DNA of 64,000 nt, from positions 122,702,849-122,766,848 of the forward strand of contig OW121849.1 of the NCBI GenBank assembly GCA_933228895.1. The letters are read 5' to 3'. Origin of the DNA: Platycnemis pennipes. Lineage: Eukaryota > Arthropoda > Insecta > Odonata > Platycnemididae. Below, one piece after another: positions 10,475-32,159 of this stretch (position 1 is its first letter; every line of letters starts with the position of its first letter). Position numbers and translations under genes: made by a program. The notes under the pieces are model-generated. The model worked only from the letters and a program-made list of their open reading frames with translations, searched no databases and had not been told where the DNA came from.

Positions 10475-12290
10475 CTGGTTCAATCGTTGAAGAACAAATG
10501 GATGGGAAGAATGGCAAAGGAAGGCCTCAAGTGAGATGTATGGAACAAGTGACGAAGGATGTGAAAGAGAAGAAAGTCGTAGATTAGATTGAGATGAAAA
10601 GTAGGTTGAAGTAATCTAAGAGTCCCTGGGGCACTTAGACCTATTGGTCCATTATGCTAACCACCATTCAGGAGATCACCCATAGAGACTGATCGTCCGG
10701 CTAAAGGCCAAGAGGTCTCCTATGAGGATCCCTTTAATTTCATTGGGTTCCAGAAAAAGTGAGCCAAGATATCTATTCTGAGTCCTCATTATGGCTGGGC
10801 ACTCGCAGAGGAGATGAGAGGTTGATTCGTCCTCTTCTTCACACCATCTGCATCTAGCTGAATCAGTGATCTTCAGGAGATGGAGGTGTCTCATCACTTG
10901 ATAATGTCCAGTGAACAGTCCCACTATCGTACGTAATTGACTCCTGTTTAATAGGAGTAATTTCTTAGCTAGATCAGGTTTAAGGTCCCTCTATGTGAAG
11001 TTTGGCCTGCCTTAACTTCGGTATTTTCCGCCAGATCTCAGCATGTCGAGCAAGGCCCCACATTCGGATCTCCGTTTTCCCCATTGAGGGTGCAATAGGT
11101 ATGAATGGTTCTGGACCAAACGGTCTTCGGTTGGCTCCTGCTTTGGCAAGCTCATCCGCCATTTCATTTCCGGCAATGCCAGCATGACCTGGTACCCAGA
11201 AGAGCTCAATTTTACGGCAGCTGCCTAGTGTGTTGAGTGCATTTCTACACTCTAGCAGCAGCCGCGATCTACACCATGGTGATGCGAGAGCTCTGAGGAC
11301 AGCTTGGCTGTCGGTGCAGATATGAGTTGGTTTGTCATTCAAGCCAGCCTCTTTAGCTGCATATGCACAGGTCAGAAGCATATAAACCTCGGCCTGAAAC
11401 ACTGTAGCTTATTCCCCGAGAGGGATAGATATTTTCTTGGATAGGCTGTAGCTGTATATACCGGCTCCTCCTCTGCCTTCTTTCCTGGAGCCATCTGTAT
11501 ACCATACATAGGCTCCTTTATGTAGTCCTTTCCCTCCTTTCTCTGCCCACTCTTCTCTAGTTGGGAAGTGGATTTTGAAGAGGAGGGGTGATTGGTTGAA
11601 CTTCACAATTATTGAGTCGGAGCCCATTTCAAAAATTGGGCTCGACTTCCTGAGCTCCGTCCATAGAATTCTGTGACCGGAAGAACTTCCCATGTCGTAC
11701 CACTATCCTAGGCTTTTAAGACGATATGCTGATGCCCTAGCCTGGATCTCAACTTCCACATATCGTGGAGTAAGGTTTAGGAGGGTCTCGATTGCCAAGG
11801 TTGGGGTTGTCTTCATTGCCCCTGAAATACCCATACAGGCCATTCTATGCAAGTGGTTTAGTTTGTCCCTGGTAACATTCTGCCGGGTCCTTGTCCATCA
11901 GACAAGTGAGCAGTGCAGAAAGCTAGGCTTCACTACTGCTGTATATAGCCAGTACATGGCTTTCAGTTTCAGCCCCCAGGTTTTTCCCAGAGCTTTCCTG
12001 AAAGACCATAGAGATGCACAGGCTTTCTTTGTTTCCGCCTCTAGATGTTCTCCCCAGTTGAACTTGGAGTCTAGAATAACCCCAAGGTATTTAACTGATG
12101 TGGAAGGTTGTAAACACCTTCCTTGTAGTAGGGGAAGTCTTAGACCTTCCCTTTTTCTCTTATTGGTAAACACGGTAAGAAATACGTAAATATGAAGAGA
12201 TTAGCCAATAGAAGAACTCAGTGGAGAGCTGCGTCAAACCAATCTGAGGATTGATGACCAATGACGATGATACCTGGTTAAATTTTTAGA
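10475..12290 (+). pseudogene. RTE-like LINE 3' end, split by another LINE
   Basis: 10,475-10,575 translates as a C-terminal RTE-like phrase (IVEEQMDGKNGKGRP, then MEQVTKDVKEKK). It resumes at 12,177-12,290 with the rest of the tail (MKRLANRRTQWRAASNQS) and a short GATGA-rich end. An unbroken tail of the same family is at 29,360-29,480. The two pieces would form one continuous 3' end if 10,576-12,176 were removed. Confidence 0.8.
10576..12176 (-). mobile_element. 5'-truncated R1/I-group LINE with RNase H
   Basis: Minus-strand fragment flanked by a 6-bp duplication AAGAAA (10,570-10,575 and 12,177-12,182). In order it carries the RT C-terminus (SVKYLGVILDSKFNWGEHLE, 12,173-11,898), an RNase H domain (WYTDGSRKE, ICTDSQA, WVPGHAGIAGNEMADELAK, about 11,540-10,980) and a CCHC knuckle (CRWCEEEDESTSHLLCECP, near 10,830). 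One in-frame TAA at 11,409-11,411 interrupts RNase H, and other frame breaks lie upstream. The family match on the plus strand is 53,375-57,950. Dead copy. Confidence 0.85.
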
Positions 12291-12399
12291 GCTCCTCAAC
12301 TTACCGTTTCATTATGTGATTTATAATTTAATTTTTCAGCATGTATACGATGATGGGTTCAACATGATAATTCTGATGTCAGATATTTAGTAGCTGTTA
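12291..12399. other. Unassigned short spacer
   Basis: Nothing recognisable. Confidence 0.3.
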
Positions 12400-12768
12400 T
12401 TGGATTTCAAAGGTAGGTAAATGGTTAGATTTCAACAGTTAATATTAGGTTTCAAGTTTACTGTTTGGTTTCAGCAGTTTACTGTTAAAAGTTCTACATT
12501 AACAGTAATTTTCAACAATAGGTAACTTTGTTGGATTCAACTGTTGGATTTACTTGCTGTTTGTAATTTTCCACAGTAACTATTGAATTCAACATTGGCC
12601 TGATTTAATGTGAAGTTTTCAATGGTTTTTTGCAAGAGTACCTGTAGAATTCAACAGTTTTTTCAACAGTTTTTTTTCAATAGTAACTGTTAGATTGAAC
12701 AGTTTTTTCAACAGGGACTGTTAAATTCAGCAGTTTTTAACAGGTTTTCAACAGTTTTTTCGCTGGAG
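12400..12768 (+). mobile_element. Palindromic-word element, right part
   Basis: Dense in CAACAGTTT / AACAGTTACTGTT words in both orientations. It ends CAACAGTTTTTTCGCTGGAG, whose reverse complement resembles the start at 8561. It is likely the right half of the element starting at 8561, separated by the LINE insertions between them. Confidence 0.5.
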
Positions 12769-13000
12769 ATCTTCAGTGGGTAAATATTGATAATGCATCT
12801 CCATTTTCCATCATGAATTTTAACCCACAAATCATTTTATTCCCCATCTAATAGGCTTTAGTTGTGACTCTGCCATGTTGGAAAATAATTCTATTAAAAC
12901 CAAATGCCACATTTCATTGGGTATTCAATCAATCAATGGGATGTTCATTTCGTATTTTTTCCAATTTCTTGTATTCCTAGTTTTTACTTCGTAAAATAAT
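12769..13000. other. Unassigned spacer
   Basis: AT-rich, non-coding. Confidence 0.3.
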
Positions 13001-13349
13001 CCCTGCCCATACTCTGTACCATACTGTACACAACTGTACACAATCTGTACCTGTACTCTGATGTAGACAATCTACCTGAAATCTGTACAGTAAAATGTTC
13101 TATAACACACAATTAGCACACAAAATCACACAACTTGTACCACATGTACCAAATTTTGTACATAATTAGTGTACCAGTTTTTCACACAAGTTGTACCTGA
13201 AATCTGTACAGCAAAAATGTTCTATAACACACTACTTGCACACTAAAAGCACACAAAAAATCACACAACTTATACCACATTTACCATATTTTGTACATAA
13301 TTAGTGTACCAGTTTTTCACACAAGTTGTACACAAACATTTTCGCCAGG
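13001..13349 (+). mobile_element. CCCTGGCGAAAA-terminus element, right part
   Basis: Ends ACATTTTCGCCAGGG, the reverse complement of the 7478 terminus. The interior is a tandem repeat of about 121 bp (starts near 13,075 and 13,196) made of GTACA/TGTAC and CACACAA words. A possible degenerate left end CCCTGCC lies at 13,001. It is either its own short element or the right end of one that begins at 7478. Confidence 0.55.
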
Positions 13350-13869
13350 GTTGATGAGTCGGTTTGTTTCAATTGACCATTGTTGTTGTGAAACATTTTT
13401 AATATATCATTATACTTATACCACCATGAGAGGCACTATTTGAGCACCACTAATCCTAAAAGCTTCTCCTTGAACCCCCAGAATTTCTATGTCCAGTCAG
13501 AGAATAGCATTTCTGGGCCCATATAAATATTTATACCACTCAAGATGAACATATACCTGCGTACAGAAGGAAATAACTCCAACAAACATTTATCTCCTAA
13601 AGCATTCAGTCACTGGTGTGCTTTTGCAATTGTTTATTATTTTCCAATTACCAGGGAAAACTATTAGTTTAATACCTCAAAGAACCTAACACATTGTACC
13701 ACATTTTGAATGATTCATGAATTCATTATTTTGTCTTGTGTGTTCAGTATGCCCATAATAAAATTAAAATATTTATAATAAAAAATTGAAAGCAAATTGT
13801 ATTTCAATTACAATGCATCATGGTAAAAAAATGTAAATTGGAGGGGTGGGTGGGGGCCTTCTGGAGCCC
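13350..13869. other. Unassigned spacer
   Basis: AT-rich non-coding DNA; nothing recognised. Confidence 0.35.
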
Positions 13870-13913
13870 CCCTGGCACTTAGACCTCTTTAGATCCATTG
13901 TGCCAACCCACAT
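13870..13913 (-). repeat. R1/I-like LINE 3' UTR fragment
   Basis: Reverse complement contains GGTTGGCACAATGGATC and GTCTAAGTGCC, matching the end of the plus-strand LINE at about 57,875-57,910 and the start of the minus copy near 10,630. A solo 3' end fragment. Confidence 0.55.
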
Positions 13914-14264
13914 TTAACCTGCCCGCCACTTGCAGACAGGGGACAAGTGTACCACGGTAGAGGTATGGAGGGGAGCAACCCATCCAACCTCCTTCCAGGC
14001 CCAATGTTGCTTAACTTTGGTGAAGTGACGGGAACCAGAATATCAACATGGCTAGGCCCTTGCCCATGCATCATGGTAAGGGCAGTGCAAAGATGTCAAA
14101 AACTAGAATTAATCCATGAAAAATCTTTGAATTTAGTACAGGTTAGAAAACCTGGTAAAATCTAGAGATAATACATTTCTGATAGGTAATAGAAGCCAAT
14201 TAGGGGTAGATTAAACCCAAATCCCTGTTGGACAACATATGTATAGAAATATGTATTTAGGGGG
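13914..14264. other. Unassigned spacer
   Basis: Small antisense frames at 13,889-14,165 have no family resemblance. Confidence 0.3.
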
Positions 14265-14436
14265 GGATCGAGGTGTGGTAGTTAAGATAAATGGCCTCCG
14301 ATTTTGAGGGCCTAGGTATGAATCCAGGCCGAGTTAATTAAGGTAGGATTTGCAGGGACACCAAGGAAGGATGGATAGAAGCCCAGTAATAGCATTACCC
14401 TGCTCTTAATAAACGGCACCAAGGAATCCACGTCCC
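14265..14436 (+). mobile_element. tRNA-like SINE head
   Basis: An A-box-like TGGTAGTTAAGATAAATGG and a B-box-like GGTATGAATCC about 30 bp later suggest a tRNA-derived SINE head. It is cut off exactly at the inverted-repeat element that starts at 14,437. Confidence 0.4.
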
Positions 14437-14931
14437 ATCCCTGGTGAAAATAAACCGTGACAGACAGTGTGACAGACAGTGTGACAGAAGCGTGAACACA
14501 GTGTGCTTAGAATGTGACAAGAGTGTGATTACAGTGTGCATACACCGTGACAAAACATAAATTGGGACTCAAAAGCGTGCAGAAAGCGTGATAGACACTG
14601 TGACGGTACAGTGTGTTCACAGTGTGAAGACACCGTGCACACAGTGTGAGGACACCGTGCACACGTTGTGAGGACACTGTGACTAATACCCATGTACAGT
14701 GTGCTGCACATTGTGGTCACACTGTCCATCACGCTTTGAAGGGAGCACAGTGTGCATACACTGTGACTAATAGCCATGTACAGTGTGTAGCACATTGTGG
14801 TCACACTGTCCATCACGCTTTGAAGGGAGCACACCGTGCACACGGTGTACATACACTGTGACTAATATACTTGCACAGTGTGATACACATTGTTGTCACA
14901 CTGTCTGTCACGGTTTATTTTCACCAGGGAT
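14437..14931. mobile_element. Complete inverted-repeat element with palindromic satellite interior
   Basis: Perfect 35-bp inverted repeats at 14,437-14,471 and 14,897-14,931 (ATCCCTGGTGAAAATAAACC...). If the termini are CCCTGG/CCAGGG, a 2-bp AT flanks both sides. The 495-bp unit has no coding capacity. Its interior is composed of CACAGTGTG/CACACTGT/CACCGTG words in both orientations, arranged in tandem units of about 84-95 bp (GACTAATA phrases at 14,681, 14,765 and 14,860). The terminus matches those at 7478 and 13,349 but the interior words do not. The transposition mechanism is unknown. Confidence 0.85.
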
Positions 14932-14938
14932 CTGACAG

Positions 14939-15240
14939 ATGGAGTGCTAGACTTGAAGTGCACTTGACATTCCCAGATGGAGTTTTCATTGGTATAAATT
15001 CTGGTCTCTTATTGTGTAGGTATGCATTGTGGAGCGCACTTAGAGGCCAGTACTCTGTCCATTGGATGGGACATTAAGCCATGGTCCACTTGGCATCTTT
15101 CGTTAAGAGGAGTTTAATGCCACTCTGGGTTATCTCTACCCTTCCTCTGTTCCTTGAATAATATATATTATTATCCATTCTAGTGCAGATGGCCTTACTT
15201 GCAGCTGCCTCCCCCATCTACTATATTCCATTGTGTTGAT
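14939..15240 (+). mobile_element. SINE copy, 5' end cut by neighbouring element
   Basis: Shares GTGCTAGACTTGAAG and TTTTCATTGGTATAA with the SINE at 45.7 kb, followed by ACTCTGTCCATTGGATGGGAC, the domain common to the SINEs in this window. Its 5' head is missing next to the 14,437-14,931 element. Confidence 0.5.
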
Positions 15241-16384
15241 AGTGTTCTTGTACAAGAATAAAATGAAAACTGAAATTAGGGATAATATTATAGAATTCTA
15301 TGATTATCGCATTAATGGAATACACTATAATATATCTGAGAAATACATTAAATCGAGATTTTTGTAGGATGCTAAGTACATACATGAAGAGCAGTATTTA
15401 ATCAAAATTAAATCTTAGTTTGGTATGGAATAATGCAGGATTTGGAAATCTGGATTGAATGACATGGAAAATCTCTAAAATACTAGATTTAATCCTTGGC
15501 TTACAGGATCCTACAGAGGCCTACCACTACCTAATTAATCACCTACACTTGTAAATTACGCAAATTACTTCGGCTTTCGGCAGCCTTCCTCCTAAAGTTA
15601 GTACGGTTAGGACTGCTATATTACTTTCATCACTGTTAATGTTATAATGCTAACTTATGATAATGGCAGTAATGGTCACTAATCAATTTGTTGTCGTGTT
15701 GGCAACGAACTCTTATGTAGTTTTAACTACTAAAAGCGTGTGACTGTTTCACACTAGTAATGTATAGGGCCTGAACTTAAATTCAACAACTAATCACGAA
15801 ATTCTATACGTTCTAAACCCACTCGGTTCTTTGTTCTTCCAGCACAGATCTACAATTCAAAATTTTTAATGTACCCTCCAATTTATAAAGTAGAAGTTGT
15901 TTAGCCAGCTTGAAATTCATCTCAAGAGCAATATCAGGCAATAGAGCCGCTTGGCACGATAATCTGTCTCCGGTTGATCATTTACTAAAGTTTTTCATAC
16001 TCTCCTCCCCCCTCCTCCCTAATAGACAATTGAACGGCAAAATTCGAATCATTCGAATAGATTTTGGGAATGGGGAGAAATGGGTTCAAAAAGATATTAA
16101 GCTGATCATGTTGTATAGAGGACTGTATCAATTATTTTTAAATAACATTTAAAACTTTATCCAATTATTTATATGTGCTCCATGTAACTGATCTCTAATG
16201 TGCGTGACTGCGCAAAATGCCTAGGGTTATGTGAAATCCCCGGTACCGTGTTAGCCTTCAGTTTATACTTGAACGCAATCCTCAGGATAGTGACCTATCC
16301 TTTAAATCACAATTATCGATCCCAATTTAACCGATTCAAATCCGATAAGCGGCAACAGTAGATACTCGCTGTTATCTTCTGAAA
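15241..16384. other. Region upstream of NDOR1
   Basis: No exon recognised. The frame at 15,910-16,152 has no family resemblance. The promoter of the downstream gene should lie near the end of this stretch, but no TATA box or other motif decides its position. Confidence 0.4.
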
Positions 16385-28174
<11,790 letters not shown>

Positions 28175-28510
28175 CCATTTGTCAATTTTAGAACAGAATT
28201 GTATATTGTAATGAAGTAAAGAAATTTGTTTGTTGAAAGTTTTTTAAAGTTAAGCTATTTTGTTACTGCAGTTACGCTGCTGTTATTGACCTCCCTGTTT
28301 CAGTTCAATATTAATGAAGTGTACCCCAACATCCGTTCTACCCTACTGAAAACTACCCAATTCTATAGTTCCTTAACAAAATTTCTCTTCTATATTTACT
28401 TCATGGGATATAGAAAAGGAAAATTTTGCAGTGTTGTTATACTTAATTAATCTTATCATGTTTACCAATGTAATGTATAACCTTAGAATTTCCAGTGAAA
28501 ACCCCCTACC
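28175..28510 (+). other. NDOR1 3' flank
   Basis: Presumed 3' UTR and downstream DNA. No canonical AATAAA was seen; AAGTAAAG at about 28,215 is a weak candidate signal. The 74-residue frame at 28,226 is not a gene. Confidence 0.4.
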
Positions 28511-29025
28511 TAGAGATGGGTAAATTACAGTAATTTTTGAAAATTACCGTAATTTTAAGTTTTGAGCTGCAAATCCTTATCAGAGAACTCAAAACGAAAT
28601 CAAATAGCATTGAGATATAAATTCCGATGCTTATATCAAACATATCAGGACGTTTATCTATTATAACTCATTAAAAAAATTAAAACAAAGTTGCCAGCAA
28701 CACGCAATTTGCCTCTCTTTTGTCACACTGAGAAATTTTCGTTCAAAAGACATGCCTCTGCGCAATGTGCATTTGTTATTTTACTCTGAATTAATTGGAA
28801 TTAATCATGGACACAATGTAAACAAAATCGTTTTAGCTTCTTAATTTATAATATCACCCATTCCAATGGTTTCTTCGTGAGGAAGAAATTTTCTGAAAAT
28901 TACCGTTTATTACGGTAATTTTCAGGGGTGTTGGTAATTTGCGAAACATACCACGGTAATTTACAAAAAATACCATGGTAATTTACAAAAATTACCGCTG
29001 TAATTTACCAAGTTGCCCATCTCTA
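28511..29025. mobile_element. hAT-type MITE with perfect 8-bp target duplication
   Basis: CCCCTACC at 28,503-28,510 recurs at 29,026-29,033. The 515-bp element begins TAGAGATGGGTAA and ends, read backwards, TAGAGATGGGCAA. Subterminal AATTACCG/CGGTAATT repeats are dense at both ends. Non-coding. It inserted about 330 bp past the NDOR1 stop. Confidence 0.9.
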
Positions 29026-29359
29026 CCCCTACCATTGCATTTCTATAAAAATCTCATGCAGCATCAGTGTGTCTGACCCATCAGGAGTTTCTCTGTCATA
29101 TACTGGTACTCAAGTTCACCTTATATAGTGAAGGTCTCATTATCTCTTATTCTAAGCAAAATTCATCATCTCTTCTGTTTTTGTTCCTTTAAACATTTTA
29201 TTTCCAACCATAGGTTTTGAAGTCTTCATATCTGGATGACTATCTTCTAATGGCAATAAAATAAGGTTGGAAATCAATTCCACTGTAGGTTTAAGTACAG
29301 ACTAAATCTATGGCAGAAAGTTTAAGCAGATAATATTTTTGAAGATGTAACATCATCAT

Positions 29360-31560
29360 CATCATAAGTCATCAATCCTCAGATTGGTGTGACGCAGCTC
29401 TCCACTGAGTTCTTCTATTGGCTAATCTCTTCATATTTATGTAATTCTTCTCTCACACATCCTTTATCACTTGTTCCATATATCTTGTATGAGGCCTTAC
29501 TTTGCCATTCTTCCCTTCCACTTGTCCCTCAACGATTGTCTTCATCAAGCCCTCATGTTTCATGATGTGATTGATCAAGTTTTCCCGTCTTCTTAAGGTA
29601 TTCAGAAGACTTCTCTTTTCTCCCACTCTTCTCAGAACTTCCTCGTTACTTACTCGGTCGATCCATTTAATCTTCATCATTCTTCTGTAGCACCAGTAGA
29701 AAGATTGAATGTTTTGCTGTGATTTCCAGTGTACCCCAACTTATTAGATTAGATAATGTTGAATGAAGTAAAGAAATTGTTTTGCTGTTTTGTGAAGATG
29801 ATGATGTCATCCCCTGTCACTTTTATTGCAGATAATTTTTAAGGATACCATTTGATATTTCGAATGCTTCCATCCTTTTCTTTTCCGGTGCTGTCATTGT
29901 CCATGCCTCGCTGCCATAAAGAAACATGCTCCAGATGTACGTTCTGATGAATTGTTTCCTTCTACGCTTGTATTTCCAGCTATAAGTAGATTCTTCTTTT
30001 GATAGAATGCCCTCTTTGCCTGATCTATCCTGCTGACTATTCTCTTCTTGCTTCGTCCATCATTGGTTACTCGGCTTCCAAGGTAACAGAACTCTTTCAC
30101 CTCTCTGAGCTTTTGTTTTCCTAGTTTAATATTGGTTTTTGCCTCTTCTCTCTTGCTGCACACCAGTATCTTAGCCTTCCTCTTATTGATCTTCAGCTGA
30201 TATCTGGCCATTGTCCTTTCCATGGTTATAAGCATCTTATTCAGATCCCTCTCTGTCTCTGCTATGAGTGCTATGTCATCAGCGAATCACAGCATGCTAA
30301 TTTTTTCTTCATGGATATTCACCCCAGAAGACTTCTCTTTGATTTCATTGATGGCTCTCTCAATGTAAACATTAAAAATTACTGGAGATAGTGATCAGCC
30401 TTGTCTCACTCCTTTCCTTATTCTTGCTTCTTCACAGCTGGGTCTAGATTTAATCACAGCTACTTGGTTTTTATACAAACAGGATAATTCTTCAATCATT
30501 GTAGGACACTCATTTCCTTTCAGAAGTCCAGGCATTGAATTCCAATCCACGTTATCAAAAGCCTTCTCTAAGTCCACAAATGCAATGAATGTGGTATGTT
30601 CTTCTCCATGAGTAGCCTAATATTGCCTCTCTTGTACCCTTAATTTTTCTGAATCCAAATTGATCTTCATCCAGGAACTCATCTGCTTTCTATTCTATTC
30701 TTCTGTAGATGATCCTTGTCAATATCTTCGATGCATGTGTTGTCAGGCTTACAGTTCTAAAATATTCGCATTTCTCCACTCTCTTCTTTTTGGGAATAGG
30801 AATGATGTTTTTCTCGAAGTCCCTGGGAATTTCTTCTGTTGAGTACATGTCACAGATGGTCTTGTAAAGATGGGTTAATGTCTTCTCTCCTGGATTTTTT
30901 ATTAGTTCTGCAGGAATATCATAAATTCCAGAAGCCTTATTCATACAAAGGTCCTTTACTGCAGCATCAAATTCCGATCTTTATATTGATGCTCCCATAT
31001 CATCCTCTTCAACTTTGCTTTCCTCTTCGATCACTTTTGTGCTGAGATTTTTTCCATTGTATAACTCTCCTAGATATTCTTTCCACCTCTTCACTTTGCC
31101 TTCATTTTCAATCAAAAGTTCACAATCACGTCTAGATTTAAAGAAAATGTGGAGTAGCTGCGACTCCTCAGGATAATTCGGTGGTTTCCCCTTGCCATCC
31201 ACATCGCAGCACTACAGCCGTTAAAGTAAATGTTACCACGCCTGTAGTGAAATGAGTGTTGCTGTATCGACATCTGTGGTCTCCACCTTCACTCACATGA
31301 AGAAGAGCTGCTGCCCCTCCCCTCCGGGTGATGGAATGCATAATTGTTGGCGGTCTCCAATCGCCAAGCCACGGCATCTTCACAGGTTCTGTGTTATTTG
31401 ATGGCTTGCCTTACCCTGGGATAGACCAATACCCCCTTGGAATGCTGTCACTTTTTGTCCATGACTGCTTATTCAACGAGTAAACTCGCTTATCTCGCAG
31501 CTAACCTCTATATCTAGAGGTCGACCCACCATCTGCAACCCATGGACGCACTCGGTGGGG
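29360..31560 (-). pseudogene. RTE-like LINE, internally deleted and frame-broken
   Basis: Reading the minus strand from 31,560: a 5' leader with a GAGGTTAGCTGCGAGATAAG block shared with 36,840-36,900; a linker (EGKVKRWKEYLGELYNG, about 31,080); RT fingers (ASGIYDIPAELIKN, IPIPKKKRVEKCEYFRTVSLT, 30,944-30,690); DLEKAFDNVDWN (30,577); an FADD catalytic motif near 30,275; the thumb region to 29,894; and the C-terminal tail IVEGQVEGKNGKVRPHTRYMEQ (29,680-29,453). It ends in a TGATGATGATG microsatellite, as RTE elements do. The endonuclease is missing and stops and frameshifts are frequent. Clade name is by motif and tail type. Confidence 0.8.
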
Positions 31561-32159
31561 TTAAGCTTAGCCGCGAGAAGATGTTACAGATATATCAAAA
31601 ACCCCAGCATATTGTAGTCGATAAAGATAACATCTATTAGAAAGACGGAGGGGGCCATTTTCTAACCCTTTTAGTTCTGCCTCTTACTATGCTAGAATTA
31701 CCATGTTAGAATCTTACCATGAATTTGTGACTTTTATTCTTTTAAGTTGCCCTTAATTCTCCAATTGTTTCATTTGATATCTCGAAACTTTGGCACCTGT
31801 GCATTATTCACCTAGAAGGATGGAAAGGGTTCATGTTCGACCCCCGTCACTTTTATTACAGAACATCACAGACTGTAGCTTTCTCTCTTTCTGAAACCTT
31901 CAGTACAGTGTTTCCTCTATTATCTTAGGCATTTCGAGCAGTCCTCTTTTCCCTAAATTTCTTTCCCCCTTTTCTTTATCTACCAGTCACTCTCAAACTT
32001 GCCATCGAATATGTTTGTGCTCACCTTTCTAAACCTCAATTAAGTGTTGCAAGTCTGAATGCAATGTAGTTTTTGTGCTGTTATACTGCAGTGAACTTTT
32101 GTTAGTTATATCTCTCCAGAATTTCAGTCATCTGGAATTTATGTTCTTCAACTGATGTC
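31561..32159. other. Unassigned intergenic DNA
   Basis: No gene recognised. Confidence 0.35.

Noticed and set aside
14529..14861. ORFs of 71-107 residues rich in Cys, Thr and Val
   Set aside because: They fall wholly in the repeat interior of the inverted-repeat element and occur on both strands.
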